From Bacillota bacterium (GTDB lineage: Bacteria; Bacillota; Clostridia; Acetivibrionales; DTU013), in NCBI GenBank assembly GCA_023399355.1, contig JAEWQC010000021.1:1-8047 (forward strand): a stretch of DNA of 8,047 nucleotides. Direction: 5' to 3'. The notes under the pieces are model-generated. The model was not told the origin of the DNA. It made no database searches and saw only the letters and a program-made list of their open reading frames with translations. Below are positions 1-6,636 of the stretch, one piece after another. The position numbers were made by a program, and so were the translations under genes. How positions within the stretch are numbered: position 1 is the stretch's first letter; each line of letters opens with the position of its first letter.

Positions 1-68
1 CTGCCATTAAGTATTGCGAAGTGGATGACTTCCTGAATGAAGCTCCTATATTGAAATTAGAAGCAAAT

Positions 69-1055
69 ATGGAGGTTAAACCATATATAGGCATTATACG
101 AACTCAAATTTCAATCCTAGGTGACGATTATGTAAATCCTAAAGCTTCTTGGTTACGATATGAACGATTCTGCAAAAACAATGAAGTACCATATGGTTTT
201 TTAGATTTAACTAAGAATGATTGGATAGAGGAAGCTTTAAAATTTGACCTCTTTGTTTGCCATGTAGAATCAACACCTGCTTATAAAGAAATGATGGAGT
301 CAAAAATTTATATATTAGAAAAGGTTATGGGTAAATCTTGTTTCCCTTCTTACCATGAATTGTGGCAGTATGAAGACAAGAATAGAGCGAATTATCTATA
401 TAATATTTATAATCTGCCCTGTATCCCAACTTTTATTTCGCATAATAAGACAGAAGCAATTGAATTAACAAATAGAATAGATTATCCTTTTATTACAAAA
501 ACAAAAATTGGAGCGGCTTCGACAGGAGTAAAAAAAATTGAAACAAAGAAGCAAGCTTTAAAAAGAATAAATGATATTTTTAGTAATAGAGGATTAAAAA
601 CGCAATTTCATTATCAAAGGCAAAAGGATTACTTCTATATTCAAGAATTTATTGATGATGCAAAATTTGATCTTCGGATAATGTTAGTTGGAAATAGAGC
701 TTTTGGATATTATCGATATCCAATGGAAGGAGATTTTAGAGCATCTGGTGCTGGTAATGTAGAAAAGAAGGCAATTCCTTTTGAAGCGGTTCAGCTTGCT
801 GTTCAAGTTAGAAATAAACTTAAAAGTAGATTACTTGGAGTCGATCTGCTGTTTTCAAAAAAACAAAATCAATATCTAGTCATAGAGACTTCGCTTTTTA
901 ATCAGATTGACACGCCCGAACAATTAGTAATAGACGGTATTCCTGGTTATTATGATATCACCGACATTAATAATATAACTTTTAAAGAAGGCAAATACTG
1001 GATCCAAGAAATTGTCCTAAGAGATGTTATATTGGAATGGTCTTCAACATCTTAG
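69..1055 (+). CDS. RimK-like ATP-grasp domain protein
   Basis: Probable ATP-dependent carboxylate-amine (or thiol) ligase of the ATP-grasp fold, cytoplasmic; substrate unknown. Numbering from the ATG at 69 (328 aa), there is an N-terminal alpha/beta domain starting with the strand YIGIIRTQ (about 5-12). The ATP-grasp core follows: FITKTKIGAASTGV (141-154, nucleotide-binding strand and glycine-rich loop), YIQEFI (about 190-195), DLRIMLVGNRAFGYYRY (about 201-217, typical of the RimK central sheet), FRASGAGN (223-230), GVDLL (257-261) and VIETS (271-275, the metal-binding strand). The usual E-x-N of that last motif reads E-T-S here. Start: the frame is open back to base 3, with a GTG at 21, so the protein could be longer; I prefer ATG 69 because the first beta strand follows at once. 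It precedes the polymerase gene and two uronic-acid enzymes, so it may attach an amino acid or amine to a sugar carboxylate (inference). The fold call is firm, the substrate is not. Confidence 0.8.
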   Translation: MEVKPYIGIIRTQISILGDDYVNPKASWLRYERFCKNNEVPYGFLDLTKNDWIEEALKFDLFVCHVESTPAYKEMMESKIYILEKVMGKSCFPSYHELWQYEDKNRANYLYNIYNLPCIPTFISHNKTEAIELTNRIDYPFITKTKIGAASTGVKKIETKKQALKRINDIFSNRGLKTQFHYQRQKDYFYIQEFIDDAKFDLRIMLVGNRAFGYYRYPMEGDFRASGAGNVEKKAIPFEAVQLAVQVRNKLKSRLLGVDLLFSKKQNQYLVIETSLFNQIDTPEQLVIDGIPGYYDITDINNITFKEGKYWIQEIVLRDVILEWSSTS

Positions 1056-1098
1056 ATTGTATTTCAAAGATTCAAAACTTAACTCTAATTCGTTATCA

Positions 1099-2301
1099 AT
1101 GTTTAAATTTTCTCTTGCAAAGATCCAACGAGTTACACTCTATATCTATTTCTTCAGCCTTAATTTTGGAGTTTTCAATTTATATGGTCTAGGATCTACT
1201 GCCAGACTGACAGGAATTTTATATTTAGTTTCAATCTTGCCAACCCTACCTTTATTTTTTAAAACTTCCTTTATTAAACCTTATTTAAAAGCTATATTTT
1301 TATTTTGGATTACTCTTACCCTCATTTCGTTTATATATTCAAACCAATATTCACGAGTTTTTTTTGATACAACAATATTGTTAAATATTATTTTATTTTG
1401 GGTGTTGGTTAATCATGAAAGAAAAGATACACTTGTATTACTTAAAGGAATGTTAAGTTTTTCAATTGGTAGCGTTGTATTGACTTTATTATACAATGCA
1501 GGAATTGGTATTGAATATCAGGGGGGCAGGGTTAGTATTTTTGGAGATAACTCAAATGGAATAGCTGTGCGATTAAGTATTGCTATTATCACATTAATTT
1601 ATCTGACAATCCATGATATTTTCAATCTAAAACTCTGGCGGTTGTTCTTTCTTTTACCCCTTCCTGTTATGTTGTTATTCATGATCGAAACAGGTTCGAG
1701 GAAAGCTTTCATTGGTTTTATAGCTGCTTTTATCATAGGTACAATTCTATTTAGGTCTAGAAAACATTGGTATAAGTCAATATTGTTGATAGCGTCAGGA
1801 GCAATTTCTTTGTACATCTACCAATTGGTCTTGCAGTCACAAACTTTATATCGAAGGTTCCTCATGACATTAGAAGAAGGAAGTCTGGGAGGACGAGAGG
1901 ATATTTGGTCAACAATAATACCTCTGATTCAGGACAACTTATTATTCGGGGTCGGTAAAACAGGATATCATGAATTTTCTGTTGCAAAATTTGGAAGCTT
2001 AATGAGTCCACATAATGTACTTATAGAAGTACTGGTATATACAGGTCTCATTGGATTTTGCATGTATTTCTATTTATTACTAAAGACAATGTGGCAAGCA
2101 TGGTTAGCATATTATAAAAACGATTTCCTTCTCCCTTTTCTTCTGCTTATACCTTCATGGGGCTTGATTCTTGGAGGCCAGGCTTTAGGAGGAAAGATGA
2201 TATGGGCTATTTTGGCTATCGCAGTAGGAACCGTTTTTTTTAAAAATGAAGCAAGTAAAAAATCAATTCAACATTTAATCAAGACCAATCACAAAAAATA
2301 A
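1099..2301 (+). CDS. O-antigen ligase/polymerase family membrane protein (Wzy/WaaL-like)
   Basis: Inner-membrane protein expected to polymerise lipid-linked repeat units (Wzy) or transfer glycan to an acceptor (WaaL); the two share the Wzy_C domain and cannot be told apart here. From ATG 1099 it is 400 aa with about 11-12 hydrophobic segments. A large hydrophilic, presumably periplasmic loop (about 246-305) holds the family signature: GGREDIW with its conserved Arg (about 264-270), then LLFGVGKTGYHEF, then the SPHN dipeptide region (His/Asn about 305-306) leading into the helix VLIEVLVYTGLIGF. A second family mark is GSRKAFIGF after a mid-protein helix (about 199-207). Start: an earlier in-frame ATG at 1024 would overlap the ATP-grasp gene by 32 bases and add 25 hydrophilic residues; ATG 1099 gives a short cytoplasmic lead into the first membrane helix and is preferred. 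Position inside a transferase cluster favours the polymerase role (inference). The stop lies 3 bases before the epimerase gene. Confidence 0.88.
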   Translation: MFKFSLAKIQRVTLYIYFFSLNFGVFNLYGLGSTARLTGILYLVSILPTLPLFFKTSFIKPYLKAIFLFWITLTLISFIYSNQYSRVFFDTTILLNIILFWVLVNHERKDTLVLLKGMLSFSIGSVVLTLLYNAGIGIEYQGGRVSIFGDNSNGIAVRLSIAIITLIYLTIHDIFNLKLWRLFFLLPLPVMLLFMIETGSRKAFIGFIAAFIIGTILFRSRKHWYKSILLIASGAISLYIYQLVLQSQTLYRRFLMTLEEGSLGGREDIWSTIIPLIQDNLLFGVGKTGYHEFSVAKFGSLMSPHNVLIEVLVYTGLIGFCMYFYLLLKTMWQAWLAYYKNDFLLPFLLLIPSWGLILGGQALGGKMIWAILAIAVGTVFFKNEASKKSIQHLIKTNHKK

Positions 2302-2304
2302 TTC

Positions 2305-3330
2305 ATGAAGGTATTGATCACAGGTACTGCAGGTTTTATCGGTTTTCACCTTGCTCAAAAGTTATGTAAGAATGGTATTCAGGTTGTAGGACTTGATAAC
2401 ATTAACAATTATTACGATGTATCCTTAAAATATGCCAGATTAGCCGAGAGTGGTATTGAATCCAAAGAAATAGATTACAATAAAATAGTAACCAGTCAAA
2501 AGTTTAAATCTTATAGATTCATTAAACTTAACCTTGAGGATAAAGAGAATCTCGATTCACTTTTCAGAGCTGAAAACTTTGACATTGTTTGTAATCTTGC
2601 AGCTCAGGCTGGAGTAAGATACTCAATTGAAAATCCATTTGCTTATGTTCAAAGCAATATCGTTGGTTTTCTTAACATTCTTGAATGTTGCAGGCATAAT
2701 AAAATAAAACATTTAATTTATGCGAGCAGCAGCAGTGTTTATGGAAACAGTAAAAAAGTACCTTTTACTGAAGAGGATAATGTCAATCAACCTGTAAGCT
2801 TATATGCCGCTACGAAGATATCAAATGAGTTAATGGCTTATACCTATTCCCACCTCTATAATTTTCGGACAACTGGTTTGAGGTTTTTCACTGTTTATGG
2901 GCCATGGGGCAGACCGGATATGGCACCTATGATTTTCACAAAAAAAATAACAGAAGGGAAGCCTATTGATGTCTTTAACAATGGGGAACTTTATAGAGAC
3001 TTCACGTTTATTGATGATATAATAGAGGGGGTTGAGAAAATCATTAGTTTCAGGTATAGTGAAGAAAAATCTAAAATTTACAATATTGGAAATTCCCAAC
3101 CAATACTTCTAATGGATTTCATAAACCATCTTGAGTTTGTTATAGGTAAAAAAGCAAGGTTAAACATGCTCCCTATGCAGGATGGAGATGTTTATAAAAC
3201 TTATGCTGATTCGAGAAATTTTTTTTTCGATACTGGAATTAAACCAAAAATTCAATTAAAAGAAGGCATTTCAGAATTTTACAACTGGTACATATCATTC
3301 CATAAAAATCCTAAATCAAAAGTTTCTTGA
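2305..3330 (+). CDS. UDP-glucuronate 4-epimerase-like SDR (NAD-dependent epimerase)
   Basis: Extended short-chain dehydrogenase/reductase, cytoplasmic, expected to interconvert UDP-glucuronate and UDP-galacturonate using tightly bound NAD. Seen: the Rossmann motif TGTAGFIG (residues 6-13), acidic D31 at the end of beta-2 for NAD ribose, the LAAQAGVRYSIENP segment (98-111), catalytic Ser in ASSSSVYG (140-147) and the YAATK catalytic Tyr/Lys pair (Y167, K171). The stretch VYGPWGRPDMA (197-207) and the later YRDFTFIDDI are hallmarks of bacterial UDP-GlcA 4-epimerases rather than GalE or 4,6-dehydratases. The length of 341 aa is normal for the family. Activity on an N-acetylated uronate (UDP-GlcNAcA to UDP-GalNAcA) is possible, since the WlbA-type gene nearby uses UDP-GlcNAcA. 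No UDP-glucose 6-dehydrogenase is in the window to supply UDP-GlcA. A run of nine T sits in the 3' part of the gene. Starts 3 bases after the membrane protein stop; the next start lies 2 bases beyond its own TGA. Confidence 0.9.
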   Translation: MKVLITGTAGFIGFHLAQKLCKNGIQVVGLDNINNYYDVSLKYARLAESGIESKEIDYNKIVTSQKFKSYRFIKLNLEDKENLDSLFRAENFDIVCNLAAQAGVRYSIENPFAYVQSNIVGFLNILECCRHNKIKHLIYASSSSVYGNSKKVPFTEEDNVNQPVSLYAATKISNELMAYTYSHLYNFRTTGLRFFTVYGPWGRPDMAPMIFTKKITEGKPIDVFNNGELYRDFTFIDDIIEGVEKIISFRYSEEKSKIYNIGNSQPILLMDFINHLEFVIGKKARLNMLPMQDGDVYKTYADSRNFFFDTGIKPKIQLKEGISEFYNWYISFHKNPKSKVS

Positions 3331-3332
3331 GT

Positions 3333-4427
3333 ATGAGAATTCTATGTGTTATAGATTGCCTTGGATCAGGAGGAGCGCAGAGGCAGCTCGTAGGTTTAGC
3401 AAATGGATTTAAAAACAAAGGACATGATGTATCCTTCTTGGTTTATCATAAAGATGACTTCTTCTATGATGAATTAAAGGCAAATTCAATTCCAGTATTT
3501 GAAATAATAGAGAATAGCTACTTCCACAGGTTTTTAAAAATTCGCAAATTTATTAGAAGCGAAAAATTTAATGTTGTTCTTTCATTCCTCGAAACACCTA
3601 ACTTAATTTGCGAACTAGCTGGCCTTCCCTGGAGGAAATGGAAATTAATAGTTGGGGAACGGAATGCAAATCCCAGGATACTGAAAAGTTTTCGTTTAAT
3701 TATTTACAGATTCTTTCATCTTTTTGCTGATAAGGTAGTGTCTAATTCTTACAAAAACATTGAATTTGTTAGTAAAGTGAATCCTTTTCTTAGAAGGAAT
3801 AAGTTAAAAGTCATTTACAATAGAGTTAATCCATCTTTTTTTTATGAAAGAGAAGAAAAACATTCATTTTTTAAGAATGATAAATTTAATTTAACTGTTA
3901 TTGCGAGGCACCAAAATCAGAAAAACTTAAAAGGATTAGTTAAAAGTATAGATTTACTCACAGATTCACAAAAAAATAAGATAGAAATACGTTGGTATGG
4001 TGACCGAATTGAATCACCTTACTTTGATGAATCATTCATTCATGGAACAACATTGATTAAGAAGCTTCGGTTAGATCAATTCAACTTCTTTCCTGCCACA
4101 AAAAATACAAAAGCAGCAATGGAGGAAGCAGATGCGATAGCATTATTTAGTCATTATGAAGGTTTCCCAAATGTGATTTGTGAAGCTATGGCATTAGGAA
4201 AACCTGTGATTTGTTCAAATGTGGCAGATATCCCACGATTTCTTAATTATGATACTTGTCTAACCTTTGACCCTTCAAAAGAAGAGCAAATTGCTAATTC
4301 AATTAGCTACTTAATGTCCCTGGATAAAGACAATCTGATCAAATTAGGCAACATTAATAAAGAAATTGCTTATCAATATTTCAATCCAGATAACATTATT
4401 GAAGAATATTGTGTACTATTTAGTTGA
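3333..4427 (+). CDS. GT4-family glycosyltransferase
   Basis: Retaining GT-B glycosyltransferase of family GT4, acting on the cytoplasmic face of the membrane to add one sugar from a nucleotide donor to the growing lipid-linked oligosaccharide. Donor and linkage cannot be read from the sequence. Seen (364 aa from ATG 3333): the N-terminal acceptor-domain loop GSGGAQRQLVGLA (11-23); the VGERNANPR segment (108-115) before the interdomain region; ARHQNQKNLKGL (191-202), matching the first strand and loop of the donor domain; and the E-x7-E motif HYEGFPNVICEAMALGKPV with Glu 276 and Glu 284, followed by a C-terminal helix. Start: the frame also allows TTG at 3327, overlapping the epimerase stop, but ATG 3333 two bases after that TGA is the natural choice and leaves MRILCVID as the first beta strand. 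Probably translationally coupled to the genes on either side. Length is typical of the family. Confidence 0.9.
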   Translation: MRILCVIDCLGSGGAQRQLVGLANGFKNKGHDVSFLVYHKDDFFYDELKANSIPVFEIIENSYFHRFLKIRKFIRSEKFNVVLSFLETPNLICELAGLPWRKWKLIVGERNANPRILKSFRLIIYRFFHLFADKVVSNSYKNIEFVSKVNPFLRRNKLKVIYNRVNPSFFYEREEKHSFFKNDKFNLTVIARHQNQKNLKGLVKSIDLLTDSQKNKIEIRWYGDRIESPYFDESFIHGTTLIKKLRLDQFNFFPATKNTKAAMEEADAIALFSHYEGFPNVICEAMALGKPVICSNVADIPRFLNYDTCLTFDPSKEEQIANSISYLMSLDKDNLIKLGNINKEIAYQYFNPDNIIEEYCVLFS

Positions 4428-4429
4428 AA

Positions 4430-5647
4430 ATGAAAACTATTTATCTATTTACTCATTCATACCCCTTTAAAGAAAATACAGAAAACTTTATAGAATCTGA
4501 ATTAGAAGTAGCATCAAGGTTAAACGATATAAGGTTAACAGTTGTTCCTTTAAGAGGTTCTAAGATGCCAAGAATACTACCTGAAGGCATTAAACTTGAT
4601 TTATCTCTAGTCCATTCTTCCTTTCATAATCGCATTAAAGCACTGACTTCCATGATGTTTAGCATTTTATTTTGGAAGTTACCCTTCTTGAAAGAGCATG
4701 CCCCTAAAACACTCCGAGATTATAAAAATGGATACAAGTATTTGTATGGCGCCTATATTATCAAGAATTATATTTTAAATAATATAGGAATATTCTCTGA
4801 AGTTGATATTATTTACAGTTATTGGTTTACTCATACACCACTAGGCGCTGGTCTTGCAAAAAAAGTAAACCCAAATCTTAAATACAAGATCATTACAAGA
4901 GCTCATGGTTTTGATGTTTATGAAAAACGCATTGGCGTTTATTTTCCATATAGACATTTGACTTTGAGTCTTATAGATAAAGTGTTTGTAGTATCGAATG
5001 TTGGGAAAAGAGTTTTACAAGAAAAATATGCCCAACATAAAGAAAAAATACAAACAGCCTACTTAGGTATATTGCAGACAAGTTCTTATTCACAAATAAT
5101 TTCAAAACAAATCAATTTTGTGTCATGCTCTAATATAAATCGTAATAAAAGAGTGGATCTGATATTTCAACTTATTAACAAATTTGCGGGTCAAAACAGC
5201 CAAAAAGTAATAAAATGGGCTCACTATGGCACTGGGCCTGCTATAAGTGAATTAAATAAAGTTATTGCTAGTAACAAAAGTGACAATTTATCTGTAAACC
5301 TAAAAGGTTACGTAAAAAATGAAAATGTAAGAAGGGATTTATCTCAAAACAATTTTTCCATTTTTATCAACATGAGCTTGAGTGAGGGTATTCCTGTCTC
5401 AATTATGGAAGCTATTAATGTTGGTATACCAATTATTGCAACAGATGTTGGAGGAAGTAGTGAAATTGTTTGTGCTGAAACAGGTGTCTTAGTTAATGTG
5501 GATGTATCTTATGAGGAGTTTGAGTCTGCTGTAAATAAAATATTACTGGATACATCATTACCTTCAAGGGCAAGGGCTTATTTCAACAGTCACTTCAATG
5601 CAACGACTAACTTTTCGAAATTCTACCATGAAATAAACAGTTTATAA
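4430..5647 (+). CDS. GT4-family glycosyltransferase
   Basis: Second GT-B, GT4-type glycosyltransferase of the cluster, expected to add a further sugar to the repeat unit at the cytoplasmic membrane face; substrate unknown. From ATG 4430 it is 405 aa. Seen: first strand TIYLFTHSYPF with the acidic ENTENFIESELEVAS segment (15-29); IYSYWFTHTPLGAGLAKK (128-145); ITRAHGFDVYEKR (155-167), the His-Gly-x-Asp loop seen in WcaL/AmsK-like exopolysaccharide transferases; SCSNINRNKRVDL (232-243) at the start of the donor domain; and the E-x7-E motif SEGIPVSIMEA with Glu 319 and Glu 327, followed by GIPIIATDVGGSSEIV (332-347). Start: TTG 4424 is also in frame but overlaps the preceding stop; ATG 4430, two bases after the upstream TGA, is preferred. 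Its stop overlaps the next gene by one base (TAATG), a sign of translational coupling. Similarity to colanic-acid-type transferases is by motif only. Confidence 0.9.
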   Translation: MKTIYLFTHSYPFKENTENFIESELEVASRLNDIRLTVVPLRGSKMPRILPEGIKLDLSLVHSSFHNRIKALTSMMFSILFWKLPFLKEHAPKTLRDYKNGYKYLYGAYIIKNYILNNIGIFSEVDIIYSYWFTHTPLGAGLAKKVNPNLKYKIITRAHGFDVYEKRIGVYFPYRHLTLSLIDKVFVVSNVGKRVLQEKYAQHKEKIQTAYLGILQTSSYSQIISKQINFVSCSNINRNKRVDLIFQLINKFAGQNSQKVIKWAHYGTGPAISELNKVIASNKSDNLSVNLKGYVKNENVRRDLSQNNFSIFINMSLSEGIPVSIMEAINVGIPIIATDVGGSSEIVCAETGVLVNVDVSYEEFESAVNKILLDTSLPSRARAYFNSHFNATTNFSKFYHEINSL

Positions 5648-6612
5648 TGAAAAATTTTGCCTTAATAGGTGTTTCTGGATACATAGCACCGCGACATTTA
5701 AAAGCAATAAAGGATACTGGTAATAAATTAGTCGCAGCATACGACAGGTTTGACAGTGTTGGTATAATCGACGGTTACTTTCCTAAGACTGCATTTTTTG
5801 TTGAACAGGAATTATTTGACAGGCATTGTACAAAACTAAAAGAGACACATAATCAAATAGATATCGTTTCAATTTGTACCCCAAATTATCTTCACGATGC
5901 CCACATTAGATATGGTTTGAGGCTTGGAGCTGATGTGATTTGCGAAAAACCTCTAGTATTAAATCCCTGGAATATTGACGCTTTGGAGGAAGTTGAAAAA
6001 GAAACAGGACATCGTGTAAATAATATCTTACAACTTCGCTTGCACGAATCAATTATTGCTCTCAAAAAAAAGATTGAAGCAGGTCCACAAGATAAAATGT
6101 ACAATGTTGATTTAACTTATATTACTTCAAGAGGTAATTGGTATTATACCAGTTGGAAAGGTGATGAAAGAAAAAGTGGCGGTATTGCCACAAATATTGG
6201 TGTTCACTTTTATGATATGCTTTCATGGATTTTTGGATCAGTAAAGAAAAATATTGTTCATATTCATTCTCATGACAGAGCAGCTGGATTTTTAGGCCTT
6301 GAAAAAGCTAACGTAAGATATTTTCTTAGTATAAATGAGGATAACTTACCAGAGACTGCTAAACTACTCAATAAAAGAACTTATCGATCAATTACTGTGG
6401 ATGGTAATGAATTTGAATTTAGTGAAGGATTTACCGAATTACATACTGAAAGTTATAAAAAAATACTTGCAGGAGCAGGTTTCGGATTGCAGGAAGCAAG
6501 AAATAGCATTCAGATAGTTCATGATATTCGGAATTCTAGACCAATAGGATTGAAAGGCGATTATCATCCTTTAGCAAAACTGGAATTGACCAGACATCCT
6601 TGGGGGTGGTAA
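5647..6612 (+). CDS. wlbA: UDP-N-acetyl-2-amino-2-deoxyglucuronate 3-dehydrogenase (WlbA/WbpB family)
   Basis: Gfo/Idh/MocA-family oxidoreductase that oxidises C3 of UDP-GlcNAcA with NAD, the step before 3-amination in the pathway to UDP-GlcNAc(3NAc)A and UDP-ManNAc(3NAc)A. Seen: the Rossmann start MKNFALIGVSGYIAPRH (1-17), a close match to remembered WlbA/WbpB proteins; SICTPNYLHDAHIRYGLRLG (75-94); VICEKPLVLNPWN (97-109), with Lys 101 at the conserved EKP motif; LQLRLH (128-133); then DLTYITSRGNWYY (155-167), SWKGDERKSGGIATNIGVHF (169-188) and His 187 in the substrate and catalytic region. Length 321 aa and the C-terminal PWGW tail fit the family. This is the most specific enzyme call in the window. 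Starts with ATG overlapping the previous stop by one base. The aminotransferase (WlbC/WbpE) and N-acetyltransferase (WlbB/WbpD) that usually accompany it are not in this window and would have to lie elsewhere. Confidence 0.93.
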   Translation: MKNFALIGVSGYIAPRHLKAIKDTGNKLVAAYDRFDSVGIIDGYFPKTAFFVEQELFDRHCTKLKETHNQIDIVSICTPNYLHDAHIRYGLRLGADVICEKPLVLNPWNIDALEEVEKETGHRVNNILQLRLHESIIALKKKIEAGPQDKMYNVDLTYITSRGNWYYTSWKGDERKSGGIATNIGVHFYDMLSWIFGSVKKNIVHIHSHDRAAGFLGLEKANVRYFLSINEDNLPETAKLLNKRTYRSITVDGNEFEFSEGFTELHTESYKKILAGAGFGLQEARNSIQIVHDIRNSRPIGLKGDYHPLAKLELTRHPWGW

Positions 6613-6636
6613 ATTCTAATTAAATAATATTTTCTA

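Noticed and set aside
1599..1817. Short reverse-strand open frame of 72 codons inside the polymerase gene.
   Set aside because: It is antisense to a clearly coding gene and has no recognisable motif; the same applies to the other reverse frames at 2830-3099, 5892-6104 and 7260-7523.
6335..6517. 60-codon forward frame inside the WlbA-type gene.
   Set aside because: It overlaps completely with the well-supported dehydrogenase frame and shows no family features.
6613..6636. AT-rich gap before the WbuB-like gene, considered as an internal promoter.
   Set aside because: No Bacteroidetes-type TTTG / TAnnTTTG pair or sigma-70-like boxes with proper spacing can be made out in 24 bases.
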